This document shows, one piece after another, positions 1 through 9,958 of a stretch of 64,000 bases of DNA. Each line of letters begins with the position of its first letter. Position 1 is the first letter of the stretch. Position numbers and translations under genes: made by a program. A model generated the notes under the pieces. The model was not told the origin of the DNA. It saw nothing but the letters and a program-made list of their open reading frames with translations, and made no database searches. The stretch spans positions 485,001 through 549,000 of the forward strand of contig JABMCL010003389.1 of assembly GCA_018857735.1 (NCBI GenBank), written 5' to 3'. The stretch comes from Alviniconcha marisindica. Taxonomy: Eukaryota; Mollusca; Gastropoda; Provannidae.

Positions 1-187
1 CAACACTGAGGAAACATTAATCAGCGAGATGGGAAGCACATAAATTATGGGCTTTCTCGTGCGTTAAGATGGATATAATCTTCTTGAATTCGGACGAACT
101 GAGCTAACCAGTCACAGTCAAATGCTTCATATACATACCCGTCGCTCCCATTCATCTCCCTGTGACTTCGATTCTTCTTCTTCTTCC

Positions 188-259
188 TTTTTTTTTTTTT
201 TTTTTTTTTTTTTGGAGTTTGTGGAAGAAGAAGAAGAAGAAGAAGAAGAAGAAGAAGAG
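188..259. repeat. poly-T followed by (GAA)n microsatellite
   Basis: A run of about 26 T is followed by a short spacer and roughly a dozen AAG/GAA triplets. Any reading frame here is low-complexity (poly-F, poly-E, poly-K) and not a gene. The first 187 bases show no recognisable feature. Confidence 0.9.
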
Positions 260-327
260 ATTATTTATGGTGCCCTCTCTCGTAAGAGTCCAGAGCGCTT
301 ACAAAGACAAGAATACACTCATTTCAT

Positions 328-343
328 CACACACACACACACA

Positions 344-394
<51 letters not shown>

Positions 395-530
395 CACACT
401 CACACACACACACACACTCACGCCACGCACGCACGCACGCACGCACGCACGCACCACACACACAACACACCACACACACACACACACACACACACACGCC
501 GCACGCACACGCACGCACGCACGCACCACA

Positions 531-562
<32 letters not shown>

Positions 563-582
563 CAAGCACACACATACACAGA

Positions 583-636
<54 letters not shown>

Positions 637-696
637 GCACGCGCGGGCACGCACGCACGCACGCACGCACGCACACGCACGCACACGCACGCACAC

Positions 697-749
<53 letters not shown>

Positions 750-764
750 CACACGCACGCACGC
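328..764. repeat. (AC)n / (ACGC)n compound microsatellite
   Basis: About 440 bp of alternating AC and ACGC tetramers with few interruptions. All six frames are open only because the repeat lacks stops (His-Thr or Val-Cys strings). Confidence 0.95.
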
Positions 765-886
765 ATACTTTTTGTGTACTTTTTTCTTTCTCTTTTTTCA
801 TTCAGAAAATGTTTTGCAGAAAATGTGCACACGCACATTGCTGTTAACACTGTCATCAAGTCATCTCAGTATGCATATCCTTATGT

Positions 887-890
<4 letters not shown>

Positions 891-959
<69 letters not shown>

Positions 960-1385
960 ACCCCCCCCCCTCTCCCCACACCCCCTCTCTCTCTCCATCC
1001 CCCCTCTCTCTCCACCCCCCCTCTCTCTCTCCACCCCACCTCTCTCTCTCTCTCCACCCCCCCTCTCTCTCCACACCCCCTCTCTCTCTCCCCACACCAC
1101 CTCTCTCTTTCCACCCCCCTCTCTCTCTCCACCCCACCTCTCTCTCTCCACCCCAGTCTCTCTCTCCACCCCTCTCTCTCTCCACCCCACCTCTCTCTCT
1201 CCACCCCAGTCTCTCTCTCCCACCCCTCTCTCCTCTCCACCCCACCTCCTCTCTCCACCCAGTCTCTCTCTCCACCCCCTCTCTCCTCTCCACCCCACCT
1301 CTCTCTCTCCATCCCCCCTCTCTCTCTCCATCCCCTCTCTCCTCTCCACCCCACCTCTCTCTCTCCATCCCCCCTCTCTCCCCAC
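891..1385. repeat. (CT)n tract grading into a CT/CCACCCC minisatellite
   Basis: A pure CT run (891-957) passes into a degenerate minisatellite of CTCTCTCTCCACCCC-like units of roughly 16-22 bp up to 1385. It is strongly strand-asymmetric (pyrimidine strand is plus). Frames across it give Ser/Pro/Leu strings and are not credible proteins. Confidence 0.9.
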
Positions 1386-1844
1386 AAGGGGCGGCGACGG
1401 TGAGATGCGGTGTGTGTGTCTTCATTCACAGCACCCTTTTCACGAGCAAACTATCGAGGTGCTGCGTCGCACATTCCAACCTATTTAAAACGGATATGTG
1501 TTAACGTATGTTCCCATCTTTCAGGTAATGCTCCATTGTGCTCTGCATGAAAGGCTGTCAGAGTCAGATCTTCAGCTTGTAAGCCTAAACCTGCAGTCCC
1601 TCTAAGCTTTTCAGGTGAGTCACCTTTCAAGTACGTCACAGTGCGAATACCATGACGACACAGACAAGTTAGGCACTAAGATTTGTGCAAGGGAAGTCAA
1701 AGCATATTATAGAGGTAGCCTTACACTGAATCCCATAAATTTTAATGTCATGAAACCTGTGGTCGACATTTAGTAACCCGTGTCACTTACTTTAAAGGAG
1801 AGTCGAACCGAAAAAACTTACGCGCCCTATCTATATGAATGGAA
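1386..1844. other. unique sequence, no gene recognised
   Basis: Ordinary mixed-composition sequence. I see no exon with splice borders, no tRNA-like box and no repeat that recurs elsewhere in the window. Confidence 0.5.
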
Positions 1845-3298
1845 GTTAAAGAGACTGGCCTACGCAGATTTGGCTAAAAAAACGACTTTTTGCATGAATT
1901 GTTATTGTTTTATGTGCGATTATTATGTAGCATTAATTTCTGCTTTGGTCCTGTTGAAATGCGGAAATTTAAGAATAATTGTTGTGGTCTAAAATTAGAT
2001 TGGGGATCTCCCCCATGGAATGCGTATTACGTCATTACATTTTGTTGTTTTACACAAATGTTTTTCGACTCGGCCTACGATATCAATAATTTGACGCAAG
2101 ATTATAGAAAGGAGAAGGAAGCTAATAGAAGGAAACAATGGCTCTAGAAGTAGTTACTGATGGCAAGAATGACAAAACTGAAAAGAATGACTAGGAATAT
2201 GTACACAACAAGAGAACACGGGACGGGACATGTGTTTTGTTTTGTGTGCCGCCTTCTTTTCTGCTAATAGACAATAAATACATTCTTTCATGTGCTATTA
2301 TAAGGAGCAAATAGCCGTTGAACGAAAGCAACGAAGAACTGAGAATGAAACAGTGGTGTTTATATCTTCATAGTTCTTTTCCTTTTTTCAAGATTATGCA
2401 GTCAAAGCAGAGGTAATTTGGAGTCACTACCATTTATCTTCGGAGGACAAAAAAAGAAAAAAAAAAAAAAAAAAAAGAGGATAAAAAGAGTTTAGCTCCA
2501 CTGGCAAGAGACCGACAACGTAAATACAGGTCGTGGCTGGTAAACCTGGGTGACCAGGTGGAGAGAGCGGTGCACAAGGTTAGACGTCTGCGATAGGAAA
2601 CTGGCAAAGCTGTTACTGGACAAGTAAAAGAAAAGGTTCCTGATACTTCTTTTTGATTGATAGGAGTAGTCTACCGGAACCATACGTTTAAATATTCTAC
2701 TAGGTACCACAAGTTTGCGTAAATGTGTGTTTCTGGCCTACCACCGGCCGGTAGATTTTTCTTTTCTTTCCATTATTATTATTATGGTAACTAAAATATT
2801 TCCTGTAGTAGCATCGGATCAATACGCTGAGAAAGAATTGTCACCCAACACTTTGCACCTCGGTCCATCGCCGAGCATTATCAGTAAACGGCAGCTACAG
2901 GTCTCATCCACTATAGTGAAGTACACATAGCACGATTAAGAGATTTAGTCATAGAAAGACACAGAATTATTCACATAATCATCTGTTAAGTCGCCCGACA
3001 AATCATTAGGCCTGAGCAGATTACGTGCCTGAGACAACGCCATTGTCATGTTTGCATGCCGAGTCTACAAACATTTGTGTAAAACAACAAAATGTAATGA
3101 CGTAATACGCATTCCGCAAATAGCTGCACGCGGGGGGAGATCCCCAATCTATTTTAGACCACTACATTTATTCTTAAATTGCCGCATTTCAACAGGACCA
3201 AAGCAGAAATTAATGCTGCATAATAATCGCACATAAAACAATAAAAATTCATGCAAAAAATCGTTTTTTAGCCAAATCTGCGTGGGCCAGTACCTTTA
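1845..3298. mobile_element. 1.45-kb structure with long inverted arms (1845-2074 and 3058-3298)
   Basis: The left arm (1845-2074) recurs as reverse complement at 3058-3298 at roughly 85-90% identity by eye, with small indels. Shared landmarks include TTTTGCATGAATT, ATTTCTGCTTTGGTCCTGTT, TTGGGGATCTCCCCC and GCGTATTACGTCATTACA. The roughly 980 bp between the arms has no recognisable protein. This could be a non-autonomous DNA transposon or foldback element with about 230-bp inverted termini, or two copies of one repeat inserted head-to-head. I could not define a target-site duplication. Confidence 0.55.
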
Positions 3299-3315
3299 GC
3301 AGAACGGGGCCCAGA

Positions 3316-3426
3316 GCGCTCGTGCTGAATCAACACACAAGGGAGTTAACTAGCGCTCGTGCAGAATCAACACACAAGGGAGTTAACTAGCGCTCGTGCT
3401 GAATCAACACACAAGGGAGTTAACTA
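3316..3426. repeat. 37-bp tandem repeat, three units (family F end)
   Basis: Three consecutive 37-bp units start at 3316, 3353 and 3390, with a fourth beginning at 3427. Each holds GCGCTCGTGC, ACACAAGGGAGTTAACTA and the palindromes AGTTAACT and AGCGCT. The same sequence occurs singly at 25423-25452 and 36770-36797. Confidence 0.85.
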
Positions 3427-3593
3427 GCGCTCGAAAGGCGTCAAACAAACACAACAGATACCTGAGTCGCCTACAATAACTCTGGTGGAGTTTACGTACC
3501 TCATTTACTCGCTGGCCAGGTGAATTACCGTAGGCGACTCAGGTCTTTGTTGTCGTGTTTGTGTGACGTCTTTCGAGCGCTAATTATAACTCC
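3416..3593. repeat. inverted repeat of family F (arms 3416-3473 and 3531-3593)
   Basis: The left arm runs from GGAGTTAACTAGCGCTCG to CCTGAGTCGCCTA. The right arm is its reverse complement with a few mismatches. The spacer is about 57 bp and includes GGTGGAGTTTACG. A single-orientation version of the same element is at 36770-36890. Confidence 0.7.
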
Positions 3594-3611
3594 TGTGCGT
3601 GCTACAAGGAC

Positions 3612-3742
3612 TCATGAGCGCCATTTTAATGTTTCATTAATTGTGAGAACAAAGTCACAAGACAGTGTCCACAAACCACAACTTTTGAAGAGAAAGGAGA
3701 GCCGAAGTGGATTCAAACGAGGTCTCTCTGCTTATCCGCCTA
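3612..3742 (-). mobile_element. SINE-A, 5' (tRNA-head) fragment
   Basis: Minus-strand head half of the SINE-A family: in plus orientation it shows AATGTTTCATTAATTGTGAG, GAGAAAGGAGAGCCGAAG and a decayed B box (GATTCAAACGAGG). It abuts the next SINE-A copy directly, so the two are fused or one inserted at the end of the other. Confidence 0.75.
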
Positions 3743-3743
3743 A

Positions 3744-4005
3744 GGCTTATTAGGGAAGGGGGTATGGAGGTGGGGGGAGAGGGAGATTATATACCTATCG
3801 CTACACTGTCACCACCAGAATGACTTCTGCATTAAGGTGGGCAGCGATGAGAGACATTTTAATGTTTCATAATTGTGAGAACAAAGTCACAGAACAGTGT
3901 CCACAGACCACAACCTTTGAAGAGAAAGGAGAGCCGAAGCGGATTCGAGCCGTGGTCTCTCTGCTTACCAGCCTAACGCCTTGCCGCTGGGCCAAACCGG
4001 CTCAC
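3744..4005 (-). mobile_element. SINE-A copy (tRNA-derived SINE)
   Basis: Reading the minus strand: tRNA-like head with GGTTTGGCCCAGCGGCAAGG (A box region) and a B-box relative, then TCTCTTCAAAGG, GCTGCCCACCTTAATGCAG, a C-rich block and the start of the CCCTAATAAGCC tail. The extreme 3' end is missing. Confidence 0.8.
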
Positions 4006-4050
4006 CGCTTGAGCCACCCGCGATACCGCTTTTTTCGTTCGACTTACTCC

Positions 4051-4141
4051 TTGTCCCTAATAATTATGTCAGCCTGACATCTGAGGGTATTAAGCCCCAT
4101 ATCATCATCAGCATCATCATCATCATCATTATCATCATCAT
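4051..4141 (+). mobile_element. family B fragment with (ATC)n tail
   Basis: TTGTCCCTAATAATTATGTC, GCCTGACATCTGAGGGTATT and AAGCC are followed by an ATCATCATC tail of about 45 bp. This is the 3' half of family B; the head is lost. Confidence 0.7.
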
Positions 4142-4201
4142 TTGACTTGTTTAGCGCTGAGCTGTGTCCGGGGAGGTTCCTCCGGGGACCGAGATCCCAG
4201 A

Positions 4202-4337
<136 letters not shown>

Positions 4338-4362
4338 GTTCACTAACAGAATGATTTCTGCA

Positions 4363-4652
4363 TTAACGTCCACAGAAACTACAAGGCTTATTAGGGACGG
4401 GGAGAAATAGGGAAAGGGGGTATGGAAGTGGGGGAAGAGGGAGATTATATTCCTTTCGCTACACTGTCACCACCAGAATTACTTGTGCATTAAGATGGGC
4501 AACGAAGAGAGCCATTTTAATGTTTTATGATTGTGAGGGACCAAAAGTCACAGACCACAACTTTTGAAAAGAAAGGAGAGCCGAAGCGGATTCGAACCGA
4601 GGTCCCTCTGCTTACCAGCCTAACACCTTGCCGCTAGGCCAAACAGGCTCAC
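4363..4652 (-). mobile_element. SINE-A copy
   Basis: Full set of SINE-A landmarks on the minus strand: tRNA head with GGATTCGAACCGAGG (plus-strand view of the B box), body with ACCAGAATTACTTGTGCATT, C-rich block, and the CTTATTAGGGACGGGG tail module with TTAACGTCCACAGAAAC. Confidence 0.85.
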
Positions 4653-4654
4653 GA

Positions 4655-4750
4655 TCCGTCTGGTTGGCTGAGTGTTGCTTTACGTGCACAGAAACCGTAG
4701 GCGTATTCGGGACGAGAGCCCAGGACGGCTCCTGGGCTCTGATCCGTCTG
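4655..4750 (-). mobile_element. family C element (short)
   Basis: Minus-strand family C: GTTGCTTTACGTGCACAGAA, then ATTCGGGACGAGAGCCCAGG and GGCTCCTGGGCTCTGATCCG. The middle of the head (GGTGGCC part) is deleted relative to other copies. Confidence 0.6.
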
Positions 4751-4751
4751 T

Positions 4752-5056
4752 AAAGTAAATGTGGTTCTTAACGTCCACAGAAACCATCAGGCATATTAGG
4801 GATGGGGAGAAGAGGGTATGGAGGTGGGTGGATAGAGAGATTATATACCTATCGCTACACTGTCACCATCAGAATGACTTCTGCATTAAGGTGGGCAGCG
4901 ATGAGAGCCAATTTAATGTTTCATAATTGTGAGGGACAAAGTCACAAGACAGTTTCCGACACAACTTTTGAAGAGAAAGGAGAGCCGAAGCGGATTCGAA
5001 CTGAGCTTCCTCTGCTTACCAGCCTAACGCCTTACCGCTAGGCCGAACCGGCTCAC
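4752..5056 (-). mobile_element. SINE-A copy
   Basis: Minus-strand SINE-A from AAGTAAATGTGGTTCTTAAC (3' tail) to GGCCGAACCGGCTCAC (5' head). B box GGATTCGAACTGAG in plus-strand view. Near full length (about 305 bp). Confidence 0.85.
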
Positions 5057-5059
5057 TGA

Positions 5060-5182
5060 TCCGTCTGTTGTTGTTGATGTTAAAGTGTTGTTGTTTACGT
5101 CCACAGAAACCGTTGGCTTATTAAGGACGGGAGCCCTGGACGGCCACCTCGACTTTCACACAGCTCCTGAGCTCTGATCCGC
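5060..5182 (-). mobile_element. family C element
   Basis: Minus strand: GTTTACGTCCACAGAAACCG, then AAGGACGGGAGCCCTGGACG, GCCACCTCGACTTTCACACA and GCTCCTGAGCTCTGATCCG. Confidence 0.65.
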
Positions 5183-5186
5183 CTGA

Positions 5187-5375
5187 TGATGATGATGATG
5201 TGGAACTTCATGTCCTCGGATGTCGGTTGACATATTAGGGACAAACTGTGACCAGTGCATAAGCATGGTTCAATGTTATTTTACGTCCACATAAATCGTA
5301 AGGCTCATTCAGACGGAAAGCCCTAGACGGCCACCTCGACTTTCACACAGCTCCTGAACTCTGAAGATCCGTCTG
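5187..5375 (-). mobile_element. family B element with (ATC)n tail
   Basis: Minus strand: a TGATGATGATGATG tail, then TCCTCGGATGTCGGTTGACA, TATTAGGGACAAACTGTGAC, the second module TTTTACGTCCACATAAATCG, and the head GCCACCTCGACTTTCACACA. Both tail halves of the family are present. Confidence 0.75.
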
Positions 5376-5380
5376 CAAAG

Positions 5381-5696
5381 GTAAACATGGTGCTTAACGT
5401 CCACAGAAACCGTACGGATTATTAGGGGCGGGGAGAAGGGGGAAGGGGGTATGGAGGTGGAGGAGAGGGAGATTATATACCTATCGCTACACTGTCACCA
5501 CCAGAATGACTTCTGCATTAAGATGGGCAGCGATGAGAGCCATTTTAATGTTTCAGTAGGAAGTGATGGACAAAGTCACAGGACAGTGTCCACAAACCAC
5601 AACCTTTTTGAAGAGAAAGGAGAGCCGAAGCGGTATCGAACCGAGGTCCTTCCGCTTACCAGCCTAACGCCTTACCGCTAGGGCAAACCGGCTCAC
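5381..5696 (-). mobile_element. SINE-A copy
   Basis: Minus-strand full-length copy, from GTAAACATGGTGCTTAACGT (3' tail) to CAAACCGGCTCAC (5' end). It has the GGTATCGAACCGAGG subfamily B box (GGTTCGATACC on the sense strand). Confidence 0.9.
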
Positions 5697-5876
5697 ATCC
5701 GTCTGCTTTTGGCCGGCGCAAATATAGGCGACAACGTCACATCGGCAGGCCACGTCACAGGCGTCGTGACGTCATCATAGCTGTGACCTTCCACAGGTGG
5801 AGGAGAGTGAGTGGCACAGAGCAGGAGTACTCGCTCTCAAAAGCCAGTTAAACACGGTTGAGTTTGGTCGCGAAAA

Positions 5877-6351
5877 TAAGTAAGTAAACATGGTGCTTAA
5901 CGTCCACAGAAACTATAAGACTTATTAGGGACGGGGAGAAGGGGGGGGGGGGGGGGGGGGGAGGTAGTGGTAAATGAGCGACTTTGCTGGCTTGAGCATT
6001 GCACTGCCCAAATAGGCCCAGCGCCACCTGGCTAGTGTAGGGGAGATCATTTGCAGCTGACTTGAGCTTTGTCAAAGCCCTAAATGTGCCCAGCGCCACC
6101 AAGCGGGGCGATCCGCAGCTAAGTCGCCAATTATATACCTGTCGCTGCACTGTCACCACCAGAATGACTCCTGCATTAAGATGGGCAGTGATGAGAGCCA
6201 TTTTTATGTTTCATTGATTGTGAGGGACAAAGTCACAAGACAGCGTCCACAGACCACAACTTTTGAAGAGAAAGGAGAGCCGAAGCGAATTCGAACCGAG
6301 GTCCTTCTGCTTACCAGCCTAACGCCTTACCGCTAGGCCACACCGACTCTC
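5877..6351 (-). mobile_element. SINE-A copy interrupted by repeat D
   Basis: Minus-strand SINE-A whose C-rich block is a pure G run on this strand (5941-5962). It is split by about 165 bp of repeat D (5966-6131). After the interruption the body and head resume with ATTATATACCTGTCGCTGCA and end at the decayed CACACCGACTCTC head. Confidence 0.8.
5966..6131. repeat. repeat D, nested in SINE-A
   Basis: Landmarks GGCTTGAGCATTGCACTGCC, CAGCGCCACCTGGCTAGTG, TAGGGGAGATCATTTGCAGC and AATGTGCCCAGCGCCACCAA recur at 16318-16481, there directly at the head end of another SINE-A. Two internal half-repeats share GCCCAGCGCCACC. Confidence 0.7.
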
Positions 6352-7269
6352 GCGGTCGCCAAATGGATTGGTCACCTTTATCTCCTAGGATTTGCAGGCG
6401 CAAAATTTGCCCGGAGTCAAAATTCGGTGCAGACTGCGAAAGTCCTTCGGATGAGACCGTAGACCGAGGTCCCCCGTGTGTATATAATTATAATACGCAT
6501 ACAAAAAAATAGCCTATGCATGGTAAAGATCCTGTAGTCCATGTCAGAGTTGGGTGCAGTGCGGAAACACGAAAATAACCCAGGATGCACTAAACTTGTC
6601 ACAATGTTCAAGATGGACAGTATACGAAAGAAGAAGAAGGAAGGTTTGTGGCTCACACGAGCATCGGAGAAGCGGCAGTGCTCAAGCGGTACAAACTCCA
6701 AGCACTGATTTACGACATCCTTCCTTTTCTTTTCTTTTTTTACCTGGGTGGATGCGTCTTATGTTTACGTGCGTGCTTTGGCGCTAGGTTGCTTCTACAG
6801 TCATAATAGTACCCGATAAAGAGTGCCCCTTCAGTGGCGTAAATAAATCCGGCAGAGTTTGGAGGAAGGTGCCGGAAAGCGATGCTCGGAGTGTGCAAGC
6901 GGTAGTGCTCAAGCAGCGACAGGCGTTCGGCAATGGGAACCTTGACCGACAACTTCACACCTATCTTCCAGTGGGGAAGTTGAAGTTCTTTTGTTGTTGT
7001 TGTTCTTGTTGGGTTGTTGTTGCTTTTTGTGTGTTTGTGTATGTGTTTTTAATCCAAGACAGAAGTATTCTACTGATTTTCCCTAATATTAATACCCCTG
7101 CATCACTTGCAGATTGTTCTAATGTCTGTATTCCTATATATATTCTAAATGCTTTGCTTTCAAATCAATCTTGACTATGCGTTCATTGAAACATGTATAC
7201 ACAGAGATAAAAATAAAAATAAAATGTTGTTTTAGGTTAATTTAAGTAATATTTTGATGTGGGTTTTAT
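6352..7269. other. no gene recognised
   Basis: Mixed sequence with A/T-rich stretches. GTGCTCAAGC occurs at both 6678 and 6906 within diverged short similarities. Reading frames are short and lack family signatures. Confidence 0.45.
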
Positions 7270-7345
7270 TGCATTTGTTGATCTGTATAGCGCTAAGAGC
7301 TTTTATAATTGTTGTGGAGACGCTATATACAATAAATTATTATTA
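7270..7345 (+). repeat. retroposon-like 3' tail with ATT repeat
   Basis: TGTATAGCGCTAAGAGC, GACGCTATATACAATAAA and (TTA)n resemble the AGCGCTATATAAA...ATTATTATT 3' ends common in invertebrate retroposons. Related AGCGCTATATAAAAGC sequence lies at 59490-59504. The family assignment is from memory. Confidence 0.4.
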
Positions 7346-7407
7346 TTATTAATATGTTCTTCAGCATCTGAGGACATTAAGCAAAATGAAACTATTGAAG
7401 TTCAAGT

Positions 7408-7505
7408 TCAATGTTGCTTTACGTCCACAGAGACCATAAGGACTGTTTGGGACCGGGGACCCAGGACGGCAACTTCGGCTTTTACTCAGCTCCTTAGTAC
7501 TGTGT
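7408..7505 (-). mobile_element. family C element
   Basis: Minus strand: TGTTGCTTTACGTCCACAGA, ACCATAAGGACTGTTTGGGA and GACCCAGGACGGCAACTTCG, ending at CTCAGCTCCTTAG. Confidence 0.65.
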
Positions 7506-7694
7506 ATTCTAATACAATAATAACCATGGTGTATTCTAAACGATTTATCGGGTTTTATACAATTAACTGGTCTCGCCATTTCTGAATCGCAGTGACGCCC
7601 GACCGCCATTTTGTAAGCCTGCGCTAACAGTGTTTCCGCGCTGTGATTGGCTGCAACAGCTCTTCATTTAGAACCTGCCTGCCGCCTCACCTCA

Positions 7695-8114
7695 AGGTTC
7701 CAGGCGAGATCAAAAGGTCAAGAGATCTAGAGGAGGGAGGTGGAGCTGGACCCTCAACTTAGCCCAGAAGAGATCATGAGCAAGGAAGTGGAGCTGGGCT
7801 GCGAAAGTTGAACTTCTTTCGCTTCGAGTTGTTCGTCAACAGCAGTGCAACGGACTTTGTCCTTGTGACTCTGCCCAGCACGGCAGTTGAAACAGCAATT
7901 GCGCAGTGCACAAGTCGCTGGGCAATGGCGAGGGGACACCGCCTTAACACTTTCATTGTTCTGGCGGCGGTCCACGGTCTCTCCGGTCTTTTTAGGGCGG
8001 TATCCGCGGTCGAGCCTTCACTCTTTCTTGATCTTTTATTCCCCCCCCCCCCCCCCCCCCCTGTCCCCGTCCCTAATAAACCACCTCGCTTCTCTGGGGA
8101 CGTAAAGCAAAATG
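7695..8114 (+). mobile_element. family E element (about 420 bp)
   Basis: Runs from GGTTCCAGGCGAGATCAAAA to GACGTAAAGCAAAATGG. A second copy at 47784-48186 matches along its whole length at roughly 93-95% by eye. The 3' part has a poly-C run (8041-8062) and then CCCGTCCCTAATAAACC and GGGGACGTAAAGCAAAATGG, i.e. the tail module shared with SINE-A and family C. Open frames across it are not conserved in frame between the copies, so I treat it as a non-coding retroposon. Confidence 0.75.
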
Positions 8115-9402
8115 GTCCCGGTCCGCCTCACCACAGCCAGGCAAGGTTACGTGGCGTGGCTTTGATGTGGCACACTGAGCCACTCCACACAAATCTTGTC
8201 GCTTTGCTGCGAATGCAGCCTGCGGCTGTGGCCTGTCAACCGTGTCCGCGGCGGTCGTTGTCCTTAACTATAAATGGAGCTTAAGGCCTAGGCTAATCTA
8301 AATCTCAAAGCAACCCCGTCGATGGCCCCAGACTGGTATTTATGGACCGGAACGAGGCCCATGATCATCCCGATCCTCGGGCCTATATACCCGCACAATT
8401 CAGGAGCTGTGTGAGAGTCGAGCTGTGTGAGAGTCCTGGAGCCGGTTTAATGAACACGGTTATAAACTACGCTAGCGGAAAGCCCTCCGACCCACTGCGC
8501 GGTTATAGTTATGTGCACGATTCGAGGTTACGACAGCCCCGTCAAGTCGCGGCCACGATGCACAAAATGTTGTCGGTTACAACTGTGCTAGCGTAAGGCC
8601 GTCTATATTTAACTGTGACTGGAAACCCCCCAGGATTTTCCTTTACATCCGCTACAAACTGACAGCAAATGAATCTCCAGTCACACGCTGAAAAATACCT
8701 GTTGCATAAAACCGCAAATCGATCATTATTTGCATTGATAATAATAATGTGTAAAATAAATTGTTTAAAAAAACAAAACAAAACAAGTCATTATTTTCCG
8801 CAAAACAAGAAAACAAAGACACGGGGGGAAAACGAGAAAAAAGAAAAAAAGCTCAAAATGCTTCAGTTACAGTTTCCACAGAGTACATCCGAAAATTCTC
8901 ACACACACACACAAAAAAAAGGCTCTAAAGAAGTACAATGAACCACACGCAAGTACAGCTCCGGCCACCAACAAGAGCAGACGAACTCCCCTTTGTCGAT
9001 GCGAGGTACTGCTAATCATTAAACTCATCGATTGCCTCAAGGACCTCACGGCATCAAAAAAAAAAAAAAACGCTGAAATAATCCTAGATCATCGTACACG
9101 TCCAGTGGTTTTATTCAGTCACCAAATTTACGATCTCTTACGAGTCGGATTGTGCACGTGTACCGAACCGGTCTTTTGGCGGCCATCATGAATCTTGTAT
9201 CAAACAGCTGATTTTGTAGCCAGCGGCAAGCTAACGCCAGCGCAGAGCAGCTTACGCGTGAAGTGTTCTAAACTATGACTGTGATTACGATGTCGGTAGC
9301 CACTGTAACCGCTACACTGGCCGCAAAAATATCACTTTGCGCTGTTATAGTGTATAACCATCGCTTAGGACGGCGTAAATGACGTTATAACCACTCTATT
9401 AA
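8115..9402. other. no gene recognised
   Basis: About 1.3 kb without convincing coding sequence. It holds GAGCTGTGTGAGAGTCGAGC (8403-8422), which resembles a family C/B head, A-rich runs at 8770-8860 and 9057-9070, and a short (CA)n at 8901-8914. Confidence 0.45.
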
Positions 9403-9524
9403 ACCGGCTCCTGGGCTGTCCGTCCTAACGAGCTTTCTGGTTTCCGTGGACGTAAAGCTATACTGAATCATGCTTTAATATGTCAGCCGACATCTGAGGA
9501 CATTAGGCATCACTTCATCATCAC
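9403..9524 (+). mobile_element. family B element
   Basis: GGCTCCTGGGCTGTCCGTCC, TGGTTTCCGTGGACGTAAAG, TATGTCAGCCGACATCTGAG and GACATTAGGCATCACTTCAT appear in order, ending in ATCATCAC. The middle section is shortened compared with 52557-52735. Confidence 0.7.
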
Positions 9525-9531
9525 CCGCATG

Positions 9532-9958
9532 GTGAGCCGGTTTGGCCTAGCGGTAAGGCGTTAGGCTGGTAAGCGGAAGGACCTCGGTTCGATACCGCTT
9601 CGGCTCTCCTTTCTCTTCAAAAAGGTTGTGATTTGTGGATAGTCTTGTGACTTTGTCCATCACTTCCTTCTGAAACATTCAAATGGCTCTCATCGCTGCC
9701 CATCTTAATGCAGAAGTCATTCTGGGGGTGACAGTGAGTGAAGTGTTGCTTAATGTCCTCAGATGTCAGTTGACATATTAGGGACAAGTTGTGACCAATG
9801 CCGAAGCACGGTTCAATAATTCTTTACGTCCACGGAAACCAGAAGGCTCGTTAGGACGGACAGCCCAGGACGGCCACCTCGACTCTCACACAGCTCCTGA
9901 ACTATGCTGGGGGTGACAGTGTAGCGACAGGTATATATAATCTCCCTCTTCCCCCACA
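9532..9958 (+). mobile_element. SINE-A copy split by a family B insertion
   Basis: The head is intact: A-box region TGGCCTAGCGGTAAGGCG and B box GGTTCGATACC. The body runs to CTGGGGGTGACAGTG (9722-9736), is interrupted by family B, and resumes with the same 15 bases at 9907-9921 followed by GTAGCGACAGGTATATATAA. It stops at the start of the C-rich block, so the 3' end is missing. Confidence 0.9.
9737..9906 (-). mobile_element. family B element inserted in SINE-A, 15-bp target-site duplication
   Basis: A 170-bp element flanked by perfect 15-bp direct repeats CTGGGGGTGACAGTG (9722-9736 and 9907-9921). Minus-strand order: head (GGAGCTGTGTGAGAGTCGAG), module 1 (TGGTTTCCGTGGACGTAAAG), spacer, module 2 (CTGACATCTGAGGACATTAA), end. 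The duplication shows this sequence moved as a unit by target-primed insertion. Confidence 0.9.

Noticed and set aside
122..1488. Long open frames giving His-Thr, Val-Cys, Ser-Leu-Pro or Arg-Glu strings
   Set aside because: They are translations of (CA)n, (GC)(AC)n and (CT)n repeats, open in several frames at once. The same applies to the frames at 4.2, 11.8, 12.2, 20.1-20.9, 27.7, 33.0, 36.3, 49.4, 51.2, 59.7, 60.4 and 61.3 kb.
9532..9610. Genuine tRNA genes at the SINE heads (also 14.9, 16.6, 18.2, 18.5 and 53.8 kb)
   Set aside because: A and B boxes are present, but every copy continues into the same non-tRNA body, and the heads do not close an acceptor stem cleanly. They are SINE promoters.
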